Below are positions 47,456-60,530 of a stretch of 64,000 nt of DNA, in pieces. Origin of the DNA: Numida meleagris (taxonomy: Eukaryota > Chordata > Aves > Galliformes > Numididae); contig NC_034410.1 in assembly GCF_002078875.1 (NCBI RefSeq), positions 37,352,145 to 37,416,144 on the forward strand, given 5' to 3'. Numbering within the stretch: position 1 is the first letter of the stretch; each line of letters starts with the position of its first letter. A program made the translations under genes and the position numbers. The notes under the pieces were generated by a model. It saw only the letters and a program-made list of their open reading frames with translations. It was not told where the DNA came from and did not search any database.

Positions 47456-50400
47456 CGAAACATATATACACATGCACAAATGTATTTTTTTGAAGGGTGT
47501 ATATGTTACATCTTCTTGCCAAAAGTTTTACATAGTTTATAGGTAGACCACTATACAGAAAAGATGTAAATACTTTAGCCTTCTGGAAATGAGGATTTAG
47601 AAAGCAACTTTATGTGCTGCATTATGTGCATAGCAAAGACTACTGGAACAATCTGAATTTTCTGAAGTTCAAACCTACTCCTAACAAGCTCAGTGTGGTA
47701 AGAAAGAGAAGCGAAGTCAGTTCTGGTATCCAGTATCTCACTGCACAGTATTAAAATAAATCATTGAAAACAGTCATAAACACCTTAAAACAAAATACAC
47801 AAGTACAAACAGAACATCTGACAGCATGGAAACAAAAGAAATTACATAATAATTTCAACATGCAATTCTCAGATTAGATCTGCGTGATACACTGCTGTTA
47901 TTTTTTCACACTAATAAACAAAGGTTGGTACTGACAGCAGATGCCTTTCCTCAGTATTCAATATAATATTGCAATAAACTGATGCTCCATTTCCAAATTA
48001 TTGAGGGTATTACCAAGAAAGCTGCTACAGAGGAAAGAGAAAAAGACGGAAGGAATAATACTGCTTCCATGCTATGCTGCTGTGGAGGCAGCCTTCTTAG
48101 TTGTGACCAAAGATAAAGACAAGTAGGTAGTTTTGGCCATTCAGTTCCTGTGATGTTTATTTTAAATAAAAAATACTTCAATGTCTGTGTATGTTTTCTT
48201 CCCAAGTGTGGGCTAAACAGAGGAGTAGTGAAAAAATAGACTGACTTCACGTTGACTTCAACAGAACTGAATTTCACCCAAATGTTCTTAGCTGTGTGCA
48301 TCTCTCTGGAGGAGCACTGCTGACATTCCATTTCTTCCACTTAATATTGCAAGCAGAAGTAAAGAGAGAGGGATATATTTCAGTCCCATTAGAGTCAGCA
48401 ACAAACCTCCTGCTAATTTACATGTACAGAACACAAACATACGGCTGAGTTAGGAACAGAGGAAGATAAGGAAATGCTTGTTCTCTGGCTGAAACCAGGG
48501 TGGATGGGCAGTGCCCAACCTTGCCCATGCAGTTCTCTGCTCTAATGCCACTGCAGTGCAGAGGAACTGCTCCTTCCTCGCAGGGCTGGTGGTTGCCGGC
48601 TGTGGACACACAGATGAGGAGGGAGCTGAATAGCTGAAGGGTACGGTACCAAAGCGGGTACTGAAGGCTGTGGAGGATCGTGCAGAGGCGAGGAGGGGAG
48701 GAAGAGCGGCCTCTTTATCTCAGCAGGCTTGTAAGACACGTCTTGCACATAAAGATGCTGGAAGAAGTCCAGTCGGAGAACTGGATGGATATATTTTAAT
48801 ACCGCTATTTTTAGGTTATAGGAGAGAGAGGGCTGCTGGGAGTCTAAGTTTAAAACAAATGGTAGGTTGCTTCTTTCTGTTACATGCATAGAGCTGTGTC
48901 ACGACTGAAAAAGAAACACATGGCTGAGAGATTTCTTGAACTCCTGCATGGTGGTTAATTTTTCAACAGTTCTTTTAATGGGTATGAGAGCGTAATACGG
49001 AAGAATCCAAAGTCAGCACTCATCATCAGTTCCTCAGTGTGATTCTGGAGAAAATCCCATCTCTCTTACTGATGTTTTAATTTTCAGCTGCGTTCCTTCC
49101 CTATTTCTCTGGTCAGCTTTTGAATGAATTGCAGATTTTGAATCAGATTTTTGAAACAGTCTACAGAAGCATTGCTTTTCAAACCATGCTTGCATAACTC
49201 TGCATCTGACTAACCTGCTAAATTCCTTGCCCCAGCAGACGTGCAGAAATGACCCACTTTCAGCGGTGTGCTACCCTATATAAACAGAAGTTCTATTATC
49301 CGTTATATATATTATTGTATGTATATATTTATAGACCGCATAAATTTGCACAACAGGCCACAAACAATCCTCAGCTGCCTCTTGATAACCTCTAATTATT
49401 TTGTTGTGCTGGAATGAAGCTTTTTTTTATTATTATTTCACAGAGCAATGAAAAAAATGTAATTGAAGTAGATTGGAATGCTTGATGTCTTAGGATTTAA
49501 AATCCAAAGCCAGCTCTCTTACATGTGGCTTATCATTCTTGGTTTATGATGGACTATGGAAGACAATAAAGTTCTCGTACTATTGCCAGCGGCCAGCTAT
49601 TCATATCCCAGCCCCACCAGCATATCTGAATTACTAGCATGCATTTTGGCAATCAGCAAAGAAACACTGCAGGCTGAACGCATGCCAACATGTATGCATT
49701 ACGTGAGCTAGTACCGCAGGAAAATTCAGGTCCAACCTCGCTGAGTGGGCATCCAACTACAGAGTTTGAGGAGTAGCAAGGGGGAAGGGAGGGAAGGATG
49801 GAATCTGCCCTTTCAAGGCAGGGCACCTTCCCATTGGAGCCTGCAGAAGTTTGGACATTACTGTTGCAGCCTTGCCAGCTTGAATGTCTTCTCAGATACT
49901 AATTTGTTTGCGTGGAGGTTTGGGATTTATTTTTTATTCCTGTTAGCTCTGCATAGCTAAGCCAACCAGACGAAGTGGAATGGATTCTGTTATTTATTCT
50001 GTACAACATCAGACGTACACATGCTGTATGTGTGCCGAGCTACTGAACTCTATCTGATCACCAAGTGTTACTGATGGCAGAGCTGGCCTGCTGGTGACAA
50101 CACACTGGAAAAACAAGAGAAAGAATCCAAGCTGACACACAGCATCTAAGCAAGCTGACAGAGCCAAGTTTTGGCAACTTATTAGGAGAAGGGAGATGGC
50201 TTTCTTTTCCACTTGTAAAATCGGATACATTTTGTCTGGAACAAATCAGAGCAACATAAAAATGTAACGTGGTTGTGTCATTTTTCTAGCATCACTTCTT
50301 AGAAAATAGATTTGTAATTTAAGTCGCTATGTAGTGCCTGGGACAAGCTCCATCTAAATCAACAGGAGCTCCTCCTGATTTTTATGGAAATCAGTTCAGG

Positions 50401-51804
50401 ATGCTGAAAACCTACTTCGCTGCCAACCACAAAAGCTCAGGAGTACAAAGTCTTATTGATCTGGTTATCAGTTGAAGCTTTATTTATTAATCTCCTTACA
50501 CAGATTCGTGAGAACACGGTGGGAGAAAGAGTTAGATGGGGAAGAAGCGTTTAGCTGTGTAGTAAATACAAATAAGAAGATAAACTTAAGCCTCTAAATG
50601 GGTCCTGCTGAGTGGGAGGGACACTGCACTGCTCCTCACGAACACAGCAGCCTGTGGTTGTTCTACTGAATAGAAACCTTGTACCTGAAGGAAAACTGGC
50701 TTTGAAAAGCAACTAGTCAGACCCAAACAAATTATTTTAGTAAACTGAGGTGTTTTGTCCTTTGTATTCTGAGGGAAATGCATCTGCCACGACTTTTTTT
50801 TATGAACCTGTTTCTCAACTAAAAAAAGCATGTGAGCTGATAGATGTTTCAATTTCATAACTTTTGCCACAAGAGTACTTTACCCTTTGGGACACTGGGT
50901 CCCTCAGCCTGCCAGCAGCACAGCGAGTTGGACAGACTACTGGACAGTGACCCAAAGGAGAAATTTAACCGCCTTCATAAAGACAGTAGCTGAGGAGATC
51001 TGGCAGTAATTTATCTGGGAAGAGTTTATTAATGGAAATGCAAGCCACATCATCAATGTTTCCTGACACAATTTTTCCAACAAGAAGATAGCAGAATTAT
51101 ATCAAACAAAAAGCAAGATAAAACTTCAAAACTTTAACTTTCTTTGGGAAGAACATTTCTTTTGCTGATTATGTCTCTTGGGTTTATAGAATTTAACAAT
51201 GAAGAATGAGGGTTATCCTTGTTAATGGATTTTAAAAGGTAGCCCTCTCAGAAGCAGACAGTGTAAAATAACTAGTACGATAGCAAGCATCAGAGAACAC
51301 TTTGAAGACAACAGAAGGAACTTTACAAGTCAGAGTTAAGCTCAATCAAACATCCATAAAGCCAATATCCAATTCACTCTCTGTTGTATAACTGGAATAT
51401 AATTAAAGAGATGAAATCCCACAGATGTGCAATATCTTCCTTTGAAGCTGTTGCACTTCCAAAACCAGGGATCTCACAAAAAATACTTTAGTTCCATGTG
51501 AAATATATTAAAGCTGTTTTTTATTGCTTTGCTTTTTTTTTTCGTTTGTGGAGTTTCTTTCACGTTAAAATACATGGCAATTTTAGGCTTGCGTTGGGTA
51601 TGGATTTTTTCTGCAGGAACAGAGTAGCACCTGTACCTGATGGCCATGCCTGCAGTGATTTCAGCAGTGGGCAGCTGAAGCTGGGCACTCCTCCCCAGCC
51701 AGCTCCACACCTCAGCTTGCTTCCCACGGGGTGCTGGGAGCCAGGGCCACTGAATATTCTCCATATTTGCAGCAGATGGCATAGGAAAAGGATTAAAGTT
51801 TCCC
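47456..51804. other. AT-rich non-coding DNA
   Basis: About 4.3 kb with no supported gene or recognisable mobile element. Short GC-richer patches (for example 48,540-48,780) carry overlapping frames without known domains. TA-rich simple sequence lies at about 49,300-49,335. Confidence 0.5.
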
Positions 51805-51956
51805 TGATAAGCTCTACACCTGGAGGTGTTCAAGTAGTGTGTAGATGTGGCGCTGAGGGCCATGGTTCAGTGAATATGATGGGGATGGGCTGATGGTTGG
51901 ACTAAATGATCTTAGAGGTCTTTTCCAGCCTTAATGGTTCTACAATTCTATGATTT
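51805..51956 (+). mobile_element. CR1 LINE 3' fragment
   Basis: Plus strand: CTGGAGGTGTTCAAGTAGTG, GTAGATGTGGCGCTGAGGGC, then GGTTGGACTAAATGATCTTA, TCTTTTCCAGCCTTAATGG and ATTCTATGATT. In the ORF2 frame the first part corresponds to LEVFK followed by a TAG. Confidence 0.95.
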
Positions 51957-54900
51957 GCTGCTTTCCTCAATAATTCAGGCCAGATTTGGGCAGCCTATTC
52001 TATATGGCATATACTCTAACAAATGAGATTTCTCTCATGCTGAAACTACAATTTAGCCATTGAATTAGGCACTAGGTATCACTAAAGTGTTGAGCATTTC
52101 CAGTGCTCCACAGTTATTCACAGGAGCAAGCCACTGAATTGGATTAGTCTGTGTTCCTCATTTCCATCTGAAGCTCTGCTACAAAGGGATTCTTGGAGTG
52201 TATTGTATCTCAAAAAACAGAACAAATAGGATTTGGCTCTGGCTACTTCAGAGCTAGTACTGAATTTGCAATTGAAGAGAAATCCAATGGTAATTACTGT
52301 CATTAACAACAAAAAAAGTTTACATTTTTTATATTTGCCCAGCAATATATTTAATTGCTTTTACTCATTACAGTACATAAGAGGAAAGCCCATGAATGAG
52401 CTCAACAATCAAAGGAACTACAGAAAAAATATTTCAATACATGCTTTTTTCCTTTGTAAACACTGCAAAAAAAAAAAAAAAACTGTGCTAAGCTTCACTG
52501 TATCAAATGTTTTATTTTTTTTAACATTGTTTTATCCTTCCTGCTTCTGAAGCAAAAAGTCTTTGTGATACTCCGCAATGTGTCTATGTCTAGTGCCAAA
52601 CAGAATGATTTGGAAGTCATCCAGAAAAGCACCTCCTTCCTCAAGATCTGGGTCAGTAATAATTATAAATTGCAATTGTCATATAATAACTTAGCATGGG
52701 CTGTAATATTTATTGTCAGTGTCATGCTACATTTGTGTGATTTCTACATTCTGTGTATAGGATAGGTTGAAGAAATCATCTGCCCAAATTCATTAAACAG
52801 TAAACTTTTATTCTAATATATTCATTTTCTTCACTGACAACGATGTATGTAGAAATCCAAACATCTGATTCCCCAGAAGTGTGATTCATTTGACAGATCT
52901 AATAACTGGTAAGTGTAAGATTTCATCATACCTTGTAATTTTCTTCGTGTGACTTGGCAGGGAGTTTTCACGCACTGAATTTGGAATGTATCAGTTATTC
53001 CACTTCGGTGTTTAAGTATGACAGAAGGGAAATAAAAAGTTGTAAGGGAAAAGTGCAAATGGAGACATTGACCGAGCAAGACCACAGTGGGTTTGTCAAG
53101 GAGACCAAGGGGGTTATAGCCTTCTTCACAGTGCCCCGTGCAGTAATCACTCTTGGACTGCTCACAGAGGGAGCAAACTTCACAGCCTCTCTATCTGCTG
53201 GATTGCATACAGCCTCAACCAGACTCTCACAGGCAGCAGCCCGGGACTCTTTATGCCTGTCTCACTGTCCTAAGGGACAATCCATGTGCATTAGGTATTC
53301 ACAGGATTTGATGAGGAATATAGCTTATTGATTTTCCTTCTTTTCCCTCCTAGCATTAAACAGAGCCTGTACTCTACATATGAGCGCTTTGAGTAAATAA
53401 GGTTTACGTATCGGCAATACTTCAGTCTTACAGAAGGATAGCAAAACACATGCTTTGCAATGGAAAAAAGTAAAACAGGTTTTTCTCAGTATCATGATGA
53501 GCTCATCTCTGCCCAAGGAAAACTGAAAGAAATTCTGTTGACTTAAATAGAAACAGGGTCAGGTCCTTTGTATCAGGGATTGATTCAGAGCCTAGAAAAA
53601 GGCAACTAGTGAATGCTATTATTAATATTTTAATATTTCCATTGATATTTGTACCAGTGCATACAGGGAGATCTAAAAGGAATTAAGTTACCTAAATTAA
53701 AAATAGGTGGATCCTTTACAAGTTCAAAAGGAGGTATAAGGCAATCCAATTATTGCATAAGAAAATCCAGCAGGAAATACTTAAGCACCACAGAACATAT
53801 TTCAAACAATTTGACTTGGCAACAGCATGAGAATTTAAAGAAACTGCACAAAGGAGAGAGATGCATCTCTTCAGTGGCAGCATGTCTGGACCCCGGGATT
53901 GAGGTTCTCCAGACACCCAGATCAGCGGCGGGACTTGGGAACAAAGCAGTACTTTTCCATTTGATGACCTCCCATCTTGTTTTCACCTTTACCTCAGCAC
54001 TGGGTCCAACAACCACGTGCCCGTATATCAGACACTTTTTTTTTCCTGGAGATTGCTCATGGGATATCCACGACCTATATCCAGATCCTGGAAACTGAAA
54101 GCTTTCAATCACTATGGACACAGTCAAGGAGTGAGAGATCCTTAAATTCTTTGGGGGGCAAAATATAGCCTGACTGCCTTCACTGTGAGCAGTCCACCAT
54201 GGATGTCAGTGACTGATCCAGCTCACCACACAATGTAAAAACTTAATTGCTACTCTAGCAATAGAAATAGAAAAGTGATTTTCTCAATAGCTTAGTCTGA
54301 GACTGTTTTGTGAAAGCCAGCATCACTATAAGGTTTGTGAAATGTTTGATTTAAAATGTTGCTAAGGAGGTAAGCACAAGATTGCTGAATTCTTGAAAAA
54401 TACCAGTTTGATCCAGGGATTTGAAATATGCAGACAAATTTATTACTAGATGTTTCAATCACATAGATAGTAACCCATCATTTGAATATTTACAAACTCT
54501 TCTTGCAAAGCTGAGTAATATACTTAAAATACGTGTTAAATGGGTAGTCAAGGAAGTTACTGTTTTTATTTAATTACGGGTAATAGCTTGTCCCCATTGG
54601 AGTTGATAAAGGTATTGCATGGAATTACCTTAAAGAATGCACTGCAAAATATGCAGCTACGTGTTTAATGCCAGCAATGAACAGTAGCTGATGAGACATT
54701 TTGATAGCTGTTAGTGGTTAAGCACTCTATAAAATCTGAACTCGTGCTCAGCAAAGTAAGGAGTTATCTCTGACTTCACATGATATGTGACACAGGGAAC
54801 TGCCCTTTCTGAGTCTGCTTCATATTCATTCCATCATAATTCTCTCTAAAGCATATGAAATAAAACACTTTTTTATTTCATGTGGCAGAAGGATTCATTG

Positions 54901-57900
54901 CAACCAGAGAAAATTATGAATTTCTTAATTATAAAGAAAGAACTTGTAGAGAAGACTAAGCTAGGTGTGATGGTATCAAAATGATCTTCTCAAGAATCTG
55001 TGCAAAGCGAATATATTTTACAGGCTGGATGGGGACTGTTAGAATCCAGTAGGCTTAGTGTAGGAGGACAGTGATATTACAGATTGTTTAAGTCAACAAC
55101 TTCTGAAGCTGTCATAGCCTTACTCATTCTGAAAAGGACAGTTATTTTTCACTGTTGAAGGTTTAATCCTATCAGAAGATAGCCAAGAATTTCTTATTAA
55201 ATGTACCAGAGATATTGTTTCTGGCTCCTGTTTTCATAAATTTTAATTAAAAAAAATAAGAAAAGGAAGAAATGTGGCTTGCAGTTATACACTATACAAG
55301 TGTATGAAATTTCTCTAGACAATCAGCAAAGAAAGCAATGTTTTTATATCCTTTGAGAGTAATTCAGAAATACCATGTATTTATTCAATTATGGGCCATC
55401 ACATAACACAATCTGGAGTTGTTAAATGCTGGGTGGCAAATCTTCATACATCTTTATTGGGCCACATTTGCAGATGGCAAATTAAAGGCTTAATTCAGCA
55501 AATCTTACTGATGGAAGTAATTCTGATTTTTGCATTTCTTCTCACAGATTTCCAATTCCCTATTAGCTTGAATGTTTCTATTGCCCTCTGTAGTACCAAC
55601 TGTGAGAGCAGTTTCCAGTATCAGTCCAGATGTCATAAATTTGACAGTGTAAATAAGTAGTTGTAGATTGCTTAAGGGATACGTGTTAAAAAATTGTTCA
55701 TTGACACCAGAATTATTCCTTATTGCTCTTTTTCTTTCCTGGTGGCAAAGCTTATGGACTACTTTGTCTTCCTACCATAAAGAGCTTAAAATTTATGTGT
55801 AGGAGAAAAAAAATAGAACGTATGCTTAGAATAAACAGGATTATATATAGTTATCACAGACAAGACAGAATAGACAAAGGAACAGTAAGACTAAGTTAAT
55901 CAAGACAGTATATCCAACACAAGCACTGGTAGTGGGATTTATCTCACCTAACTTTAGACGTGTAAAAGTTAAGCATTAGGTCCTTGTCATCTAGGTTGTT
56001 GCTATAGTCCAAGGAGAGAGGCAGTTATAAGAAATGATCCATTAATCCAACATATTTTAACATGGGATGAATCACTTTCTGGATGTGGTTGCATCCATTG
56101 ACTGCGGAAGGCATCTAGTTAACTAGTCTACATTTGCCACTTAAATGTCCTTTAGATGGCTAAATCAGGCGATAGAGCCCAGTCAAACTGCCTTGCAAAT
56201 GTCACCTAGGTGTGAAGGTGAGTTTTAAGGAGGGATTTAAGGACAGTAAATTCAGTTAGACAAGAAACTAGTAATTGTGAATATTGTATCTCTGGTAAAT
56301 AGGTCAGAGCTGAAATACATGAAGTGTGTTTTCACACACTGATTCCCCATTTATTCTTGTTTTGGCCTTTAAAACTTGCTTTATGCAAGGGAAGAAAACT
56401 TGGGCCAGTTAATGAAACAGTAAAACTGAAGTCAAGGTGCTGTCAAATGCTCAGCACAGAGAGATGAAAAAAATCTTTTTCAGTACAACTATATAGAAGA
56501 CAGTGCATAATGAGTAGATGAGTAGATTTTAAAAATGTTTTAGGTGCAAATGAAAGCAGTTAGAGGCAGAAAACATCAGAACAACAGTAGATAAACACTT
56601 ACCGTTTCTGAAAAAGCAATAGTTTTCAGAAATGTCCATTATTTCACAGGTCTTCACATAGCTAACAAGATCATCACAGGGTGCTTGTGAAATTTTTTAT
56701 CAAAAATAATTCTTGCATGAGGTCTTTGAGCCCTTGTAGTCATAACTTTTATGGAAAAAAATATAGATAAACACAGGAAAGGTATGTGAAATCTGTATTA
56801 TATTTAAAGGAAGAGAAAATAATTGCTTAAGTTATACATTGTTTTGTCAGCTGAGGTGTATTTATATTCCCATTACTTTGTTTAGAATTTTTGCAGTTTA
56901 CTTGGTGCAGTTAAAAATTCTTAGAAGGAATAATTTAAATAAAGAAATATAAGATTTGATGTGAAGGAAATAGTTTTTCATAACTATTATTATCATTTGT
57001 ATTATATATGCAATGATTTAATAATACAATCATGTTTTATGAAAATGTTACAGCAAGGAGCCAGTCCTGGAGGCTACGGACTCAGCAAGAGAGTAGATAA
57101 ATCAAAGCAAAGAGGACTGCCAAACTTGTATGTGACATTGAAATGATCCTGGACACCCTTCAGGTCTTAAATCTATTTTTGTGTTTGCAGACACATCTTG
57201 ATATTAAAATGGTTCCCATAAATCTTTCTCTTGATGTCAACTTTTAATATTACTGAACAATAATAAACCTCCTGTCGATCCATAAAATGCTACAGACACC
57301 AGCCTTGTAATTTTTTCCATTTTCACTTTTCCTCCAGAGCTGATAAAAACATCTATCACACGAGCACTAAAGCCTGGGTCACTGGTAACAAATACTCAGA
57401 CAGAAGTTGGTGAGGAAAGAAAAAAACCTTCAGTAGTCTGATGCCTTCTTAATCTAGTGACACATTCAATTTGATTCTAGACACGTCTTCAAATTAGACA
57501 TAACAACTGCGCCTACTATTATCAGTATTTGTTTACTCTGTTAAAATGTACTGACTGTTGCTACAGTCAAATCTGACTGTCTAAATTAGTAGTGAAGTAC
57601 TTTGTCTTGCTGCAATTTCAGAACAGTGCTGGCCCAGCTCAGAAAAATGTACTATAATTATCCTTGAAGAACAGCCTATTTTCTTGCAGTTTAACTCCAG
57701 TCCATATACTTGTGGCACAGATGAGGAACATGAACTCCTTCTCCATACTAATGGCATGCAAAAACAAATGAAGAACTCAGATGTTAGACAAAGGCAGCCT
57801 TGGTCAGTTATGTGTATAATAATCACCTGAAAGACTGGAACAAGGCAAAAATGCAAAGTCTATCCTTCTGCACAAATTCATCAATTTGCTGGTTTTTCTT

Positions 57901-58001
57901 TTTCCAGATTAAAAAAATGCTTGGAAAGAACTAATTTAATAAGCAGCCCTCTAATACTCTCTCTCTAGCAACCTTGGGCACTCCAAGGAACAGGCTGGAA
58001 A
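51957..58001. other. AT-rich non-coding DNA
   Basis: About 6 kb without a supported gene. An A-run lies at 52,467-52,483. The longest frame (53,649-54,098, 149 codons, plus) has no recognisable domain and lies opposite another frame of similar length. No CR1, mariner or LTR material was recognised. Confidence 0.5.
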
Positions 58002-58470
58002 ATCACATAATCACAGAATTGTAGGGGTTGGAAGAGACTCCGGGAGATCCCCCAGCCCAACTCCCTGCTAGAGCAGGTTCCCTACACTAAGTTGCACAGT
58101 AAAGCAAGCAGGTGGGTTTTGAGTATTTCCAGAGAAGGAGACCCCACAACCTCTCTGGGCAGCCTGTTCAGTGCTCCATCACCTTCACAGTAAGGAATTT
58201 TTTCCTCATGTTTGTATGGAACTTCTGTGTTCCGGTTTGTGCCCACTGCCCCTTGTTCTGTTGCTGGGCACTACCATAAAAAGTCTGTCCCCATCCTCTT
58301 GACATGCACCCTTTAAATACTTGTAAGCACTGATAAAATGCCCTCTCAGTCACCTCCAGGCTGAACAGTTCCAGGTCTCTCCTCAGCCTCTCCTCTTAAG
58401 GGAGATGCTCCAGGCCCCTCCATCATCTTTGAGGCCCTCTGCTGGACTCTCTCCAGTAGTTCCATTAGCA
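58002..58470 (-). mobile_element. CR1 LINE 3' fragment, diverged subfamily
   Basis: Minus strand. The left end has the complement of GGAGTCTCTTCCAACCCC, with CCCGGGAGATCCCCCAGCCC-like UTR. The middle contains the complement of the CR1 segment GGCTGCCCAGAGAGGTTGTG, then GCTCTGGAGCATCTC-like and GGAGAGAGTCCAGCAGAGGG toward the right end. It differs enough from the other copies here to be another CR1 subfamily. Confidence 0.9.
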
Positions 58471-59059
58471 GGTTGCAGGGCTCAGTTTAGAGATAGCATT
58501 ACACAAACTATATCAGATGTCAGATGTACCCTGTGGTGACACAGAACGAATCAGCAGAGGCTGATTCCATGTGGCAGTGGGATGGATCCTTGGAACCAGT
58601 GAGGTCCATGTTCTGCCTGCCTCATCACCACTCCAGACTCAGCCAGCTCTTGCTGTGTCCCAACATCAGCAGCCTTCTCTATTTTCCCATTTGGTCTTCA
58701 ACTAGCAGGCAAAATCTCCTCCTGGAGTAGTGGACATGTACATAATGTTCAGAAGGAAAGAAACCTGAACTGTGACAGGGGAAGATTGATGTGAGCCACT
58801 GCTTGGGACTGGGCACAAGCAAGCTGCACAGGGAGACAGGAGAGAGGAGCAGGGCATAGGCAGAAAGAGGCAGAAAGCCCAAGGAGAGAGGAGAAAGGCA
58901 ACACAGTTACACAGTTCCTCAAACAGCACCAGAAAACAATCGCAGATGACTGGACAGAGCAAAAGAGCACTTCCTTCCCAGCTTCAGGGTCATCCACTTT
59001 GGGCAACTGCAACATGAGCTACAACCTACTGACTGAACTTTCAGTCTTCCAGTGCTTAT
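58471..59059. other. Non-coding DNA between two CR1 fragments
   Basis: No gene recognised. Overlapping minus-strand frames of under 90 codons at 58,680-59,015 show no domain. The right end passes into the plus-strand CR1 copy. Confidence 0.5.
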
Positions 59060-59347
59060 GACAAAGATGGAGAGAGACTTTTCGTAAAGGCATGTAGTGA
59101 TAGAACAAGAGGTAATGGTTTTAAGCTAAGAGAGGGTAGATGTAGATTAGATATAAGGAAGATATTTCTCACTATGAGGGTGGTGTGGTGCCAGAACAGC
59201 TTGCCCAGAGAAGCTGTGGATGTCCCATGCACAGGTGTTCAAGGCCAGGCTGGATGGGGCCCTGGGCAGCCTGAGCTAATGGGCAGCAACTCTAACCATA
59301 GCAGGGGAGTAGAACTGGATGGGCTATTATGTTCCTTCCAACACAAG
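59060..59347 (+). mobile_element. CR1 LINE 3' fragment carrying an expanded tail
   Basis: Plus strand, typical for a CR1 3' end: AGATATTTCTCACTATGAGG, GCTTGCCCAGAGAAGCTGTG, AAGGCCAGGCTGGATGGGGC, CTGGGCAGCCTGAG, then AACTGGATGGGC and TTCCTTCCAACACAAGC. The normal CR1 terminal repeat is replaced by a long microsatellite, after which a relic ATTCTATGAC appears at 59,571-59,580. Confidence 0.93.
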
Positions 59348-59570
59348 CTATTCTATTCTATTCTATTCTATTCTATTCTATTCTATTCTATTCTATTCTA
59401 TTCTATTCTATTCTATTCTATTCTATTCTATTCTATTCTATTCTNCTATTCTATTCTATTCTATTCTATTCTATTCTATTCTATTCTATTCTATTCTATT
59501 CTATTCTATTCTATTCTATTCTATTCTATTCCATTCCATTCCATTCCATTCCATTCCATTCCATTCCATC
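59348..59570 (+). repeat. (CTATT)n followed by (CCATT)n microsatellite in a CR1 tail
   Basis: About 36 units of CTATT (59,348-59,530), then about eight units of CCATT (59,531-59,570). A single N at 59,445 breaks the phase: the repeat after it is displaced by two bases from the register before it, so the true length is not resolved. The pentamer is a one-step derivative of the CR1 terminal repeat ATTCTATGAT. Confidence 0.97.
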
Positions 59571-60008
59571 ATTCTATGACTGTAGCACCAGCCAGTGCAG
59601 TAATGCCAAAGCCTGGGTTCCATTCACACTGCACACTTAACTATCAAAGTAAAACAGAAAATGTAAATTTCAGGAGGTTCATGGCTTGCTAACTTATGCA
59701 TAAGTAACTACAAAGCCATACTTTATTATAATTCATGAGAGGAAATGAAATACAAGTCTTAATATATTCCAAATATTAGTTCCTCCCTACATATAGATAA
59801 AGAATCAAACTATATTTAGCTGTATTTAATTCCCTTCTAGATGATCCTTAGAGGGTCCCTAAGTTATTTTCTATACACTGAATCAGACTTGTCCTAAACA
59901 GGAATATAGGACTGATTCATCCACTTTAGTCCTCTGTCATCACAGCTAACTAGAGCTGACTGATCTTTGCTCTTGAAGCATTTGAAGTTCTTGCTCCCTC
60001 TCCTCCTA
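59571..60008. other. Short non-coding interval
   Basis: AT-rich DNA between the CR1 tail and the second mariner copy, ending with the TA (60,007-60,008) target dinucleotide. Nothing else is seen. Confidence 0.55.
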
Positions 60009-60528
60009 GAAGGCTGCTCTGAGAGTAATACCTCCTATTATGTTGGCCCACAACATCAGAGGTGGATGTTGTCAGTATGGCTGTAGAGGCTGAACCAACA
60101 AAACGTGGCCGTGTGACAGCTGGCAGCAGAGGGGCAGTCTGACAGAATGGCATCTGACATGGTGGTGTGTATGGAGCAGGTGTGTGGAACTGAATTCCTC
60201 CACGCGGAAACAATTGCACCCATTGACATTCATTGACACTTGCTGAACATTTATGGAGACCAAAGAGTGGATGTGAGCACAGTGAGGCGGTGAGTGGTGC
60301 TTAGTGCATTTCAACAATGGTGACAGCAACATTGCGTCACCTCTGCTGGTACAGATTTTTGCTGGTTGCAAAAATGCATGGCTAATGATGGCAACTATGT
60401 TGAAAAATAGTGTTTTGTAGCTGAGAATTTTGTCTATCAAATAATGTTATTTGATAGTGCTATTGTGCTCTTTGTATTGGTTATAATTTCCATGGAAATA
60501 AAGAGGAGGCATTACTTTTGGAATGACC
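60009..60528 (+). mobile_element. Internally deleted mariner transposon (Galluhop/Mariner1_GG-like), copy 2
   Basis: About 520 bp of the same family as 6690-7224 in the opposite orientation. The termini are GAAGGCTGCTCTGAGAGTAA at the left and the complement of GGTCATTCCAAAAGTAATGC at the right, flanked by TA on both sides (60,007-60,008 and 60,529-60,530). The transposase remnant reads on the plus strand, and its C-terminal end (KNAWLMMATMLKNS-like or broken frames) has a further small deletion relative to copy 1 just after CAGATTTTTG. Non-autonomous. Confidence 0.93.
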
Positions 60529-60530
60529 TA

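Noticed and set aside
53649..54127. 149-codon plus-strand and 125-codon minus-strand frames
   Set aside because: They overlap on opposite strands, have no domain and no splice or promoter context; probably chance.
59174..59692. Open frames encoding repeated ILFYS-type peptides
   Set aside because: They are a translation of the CTATT microsatellite; a pentamer lacks stops in several frames.
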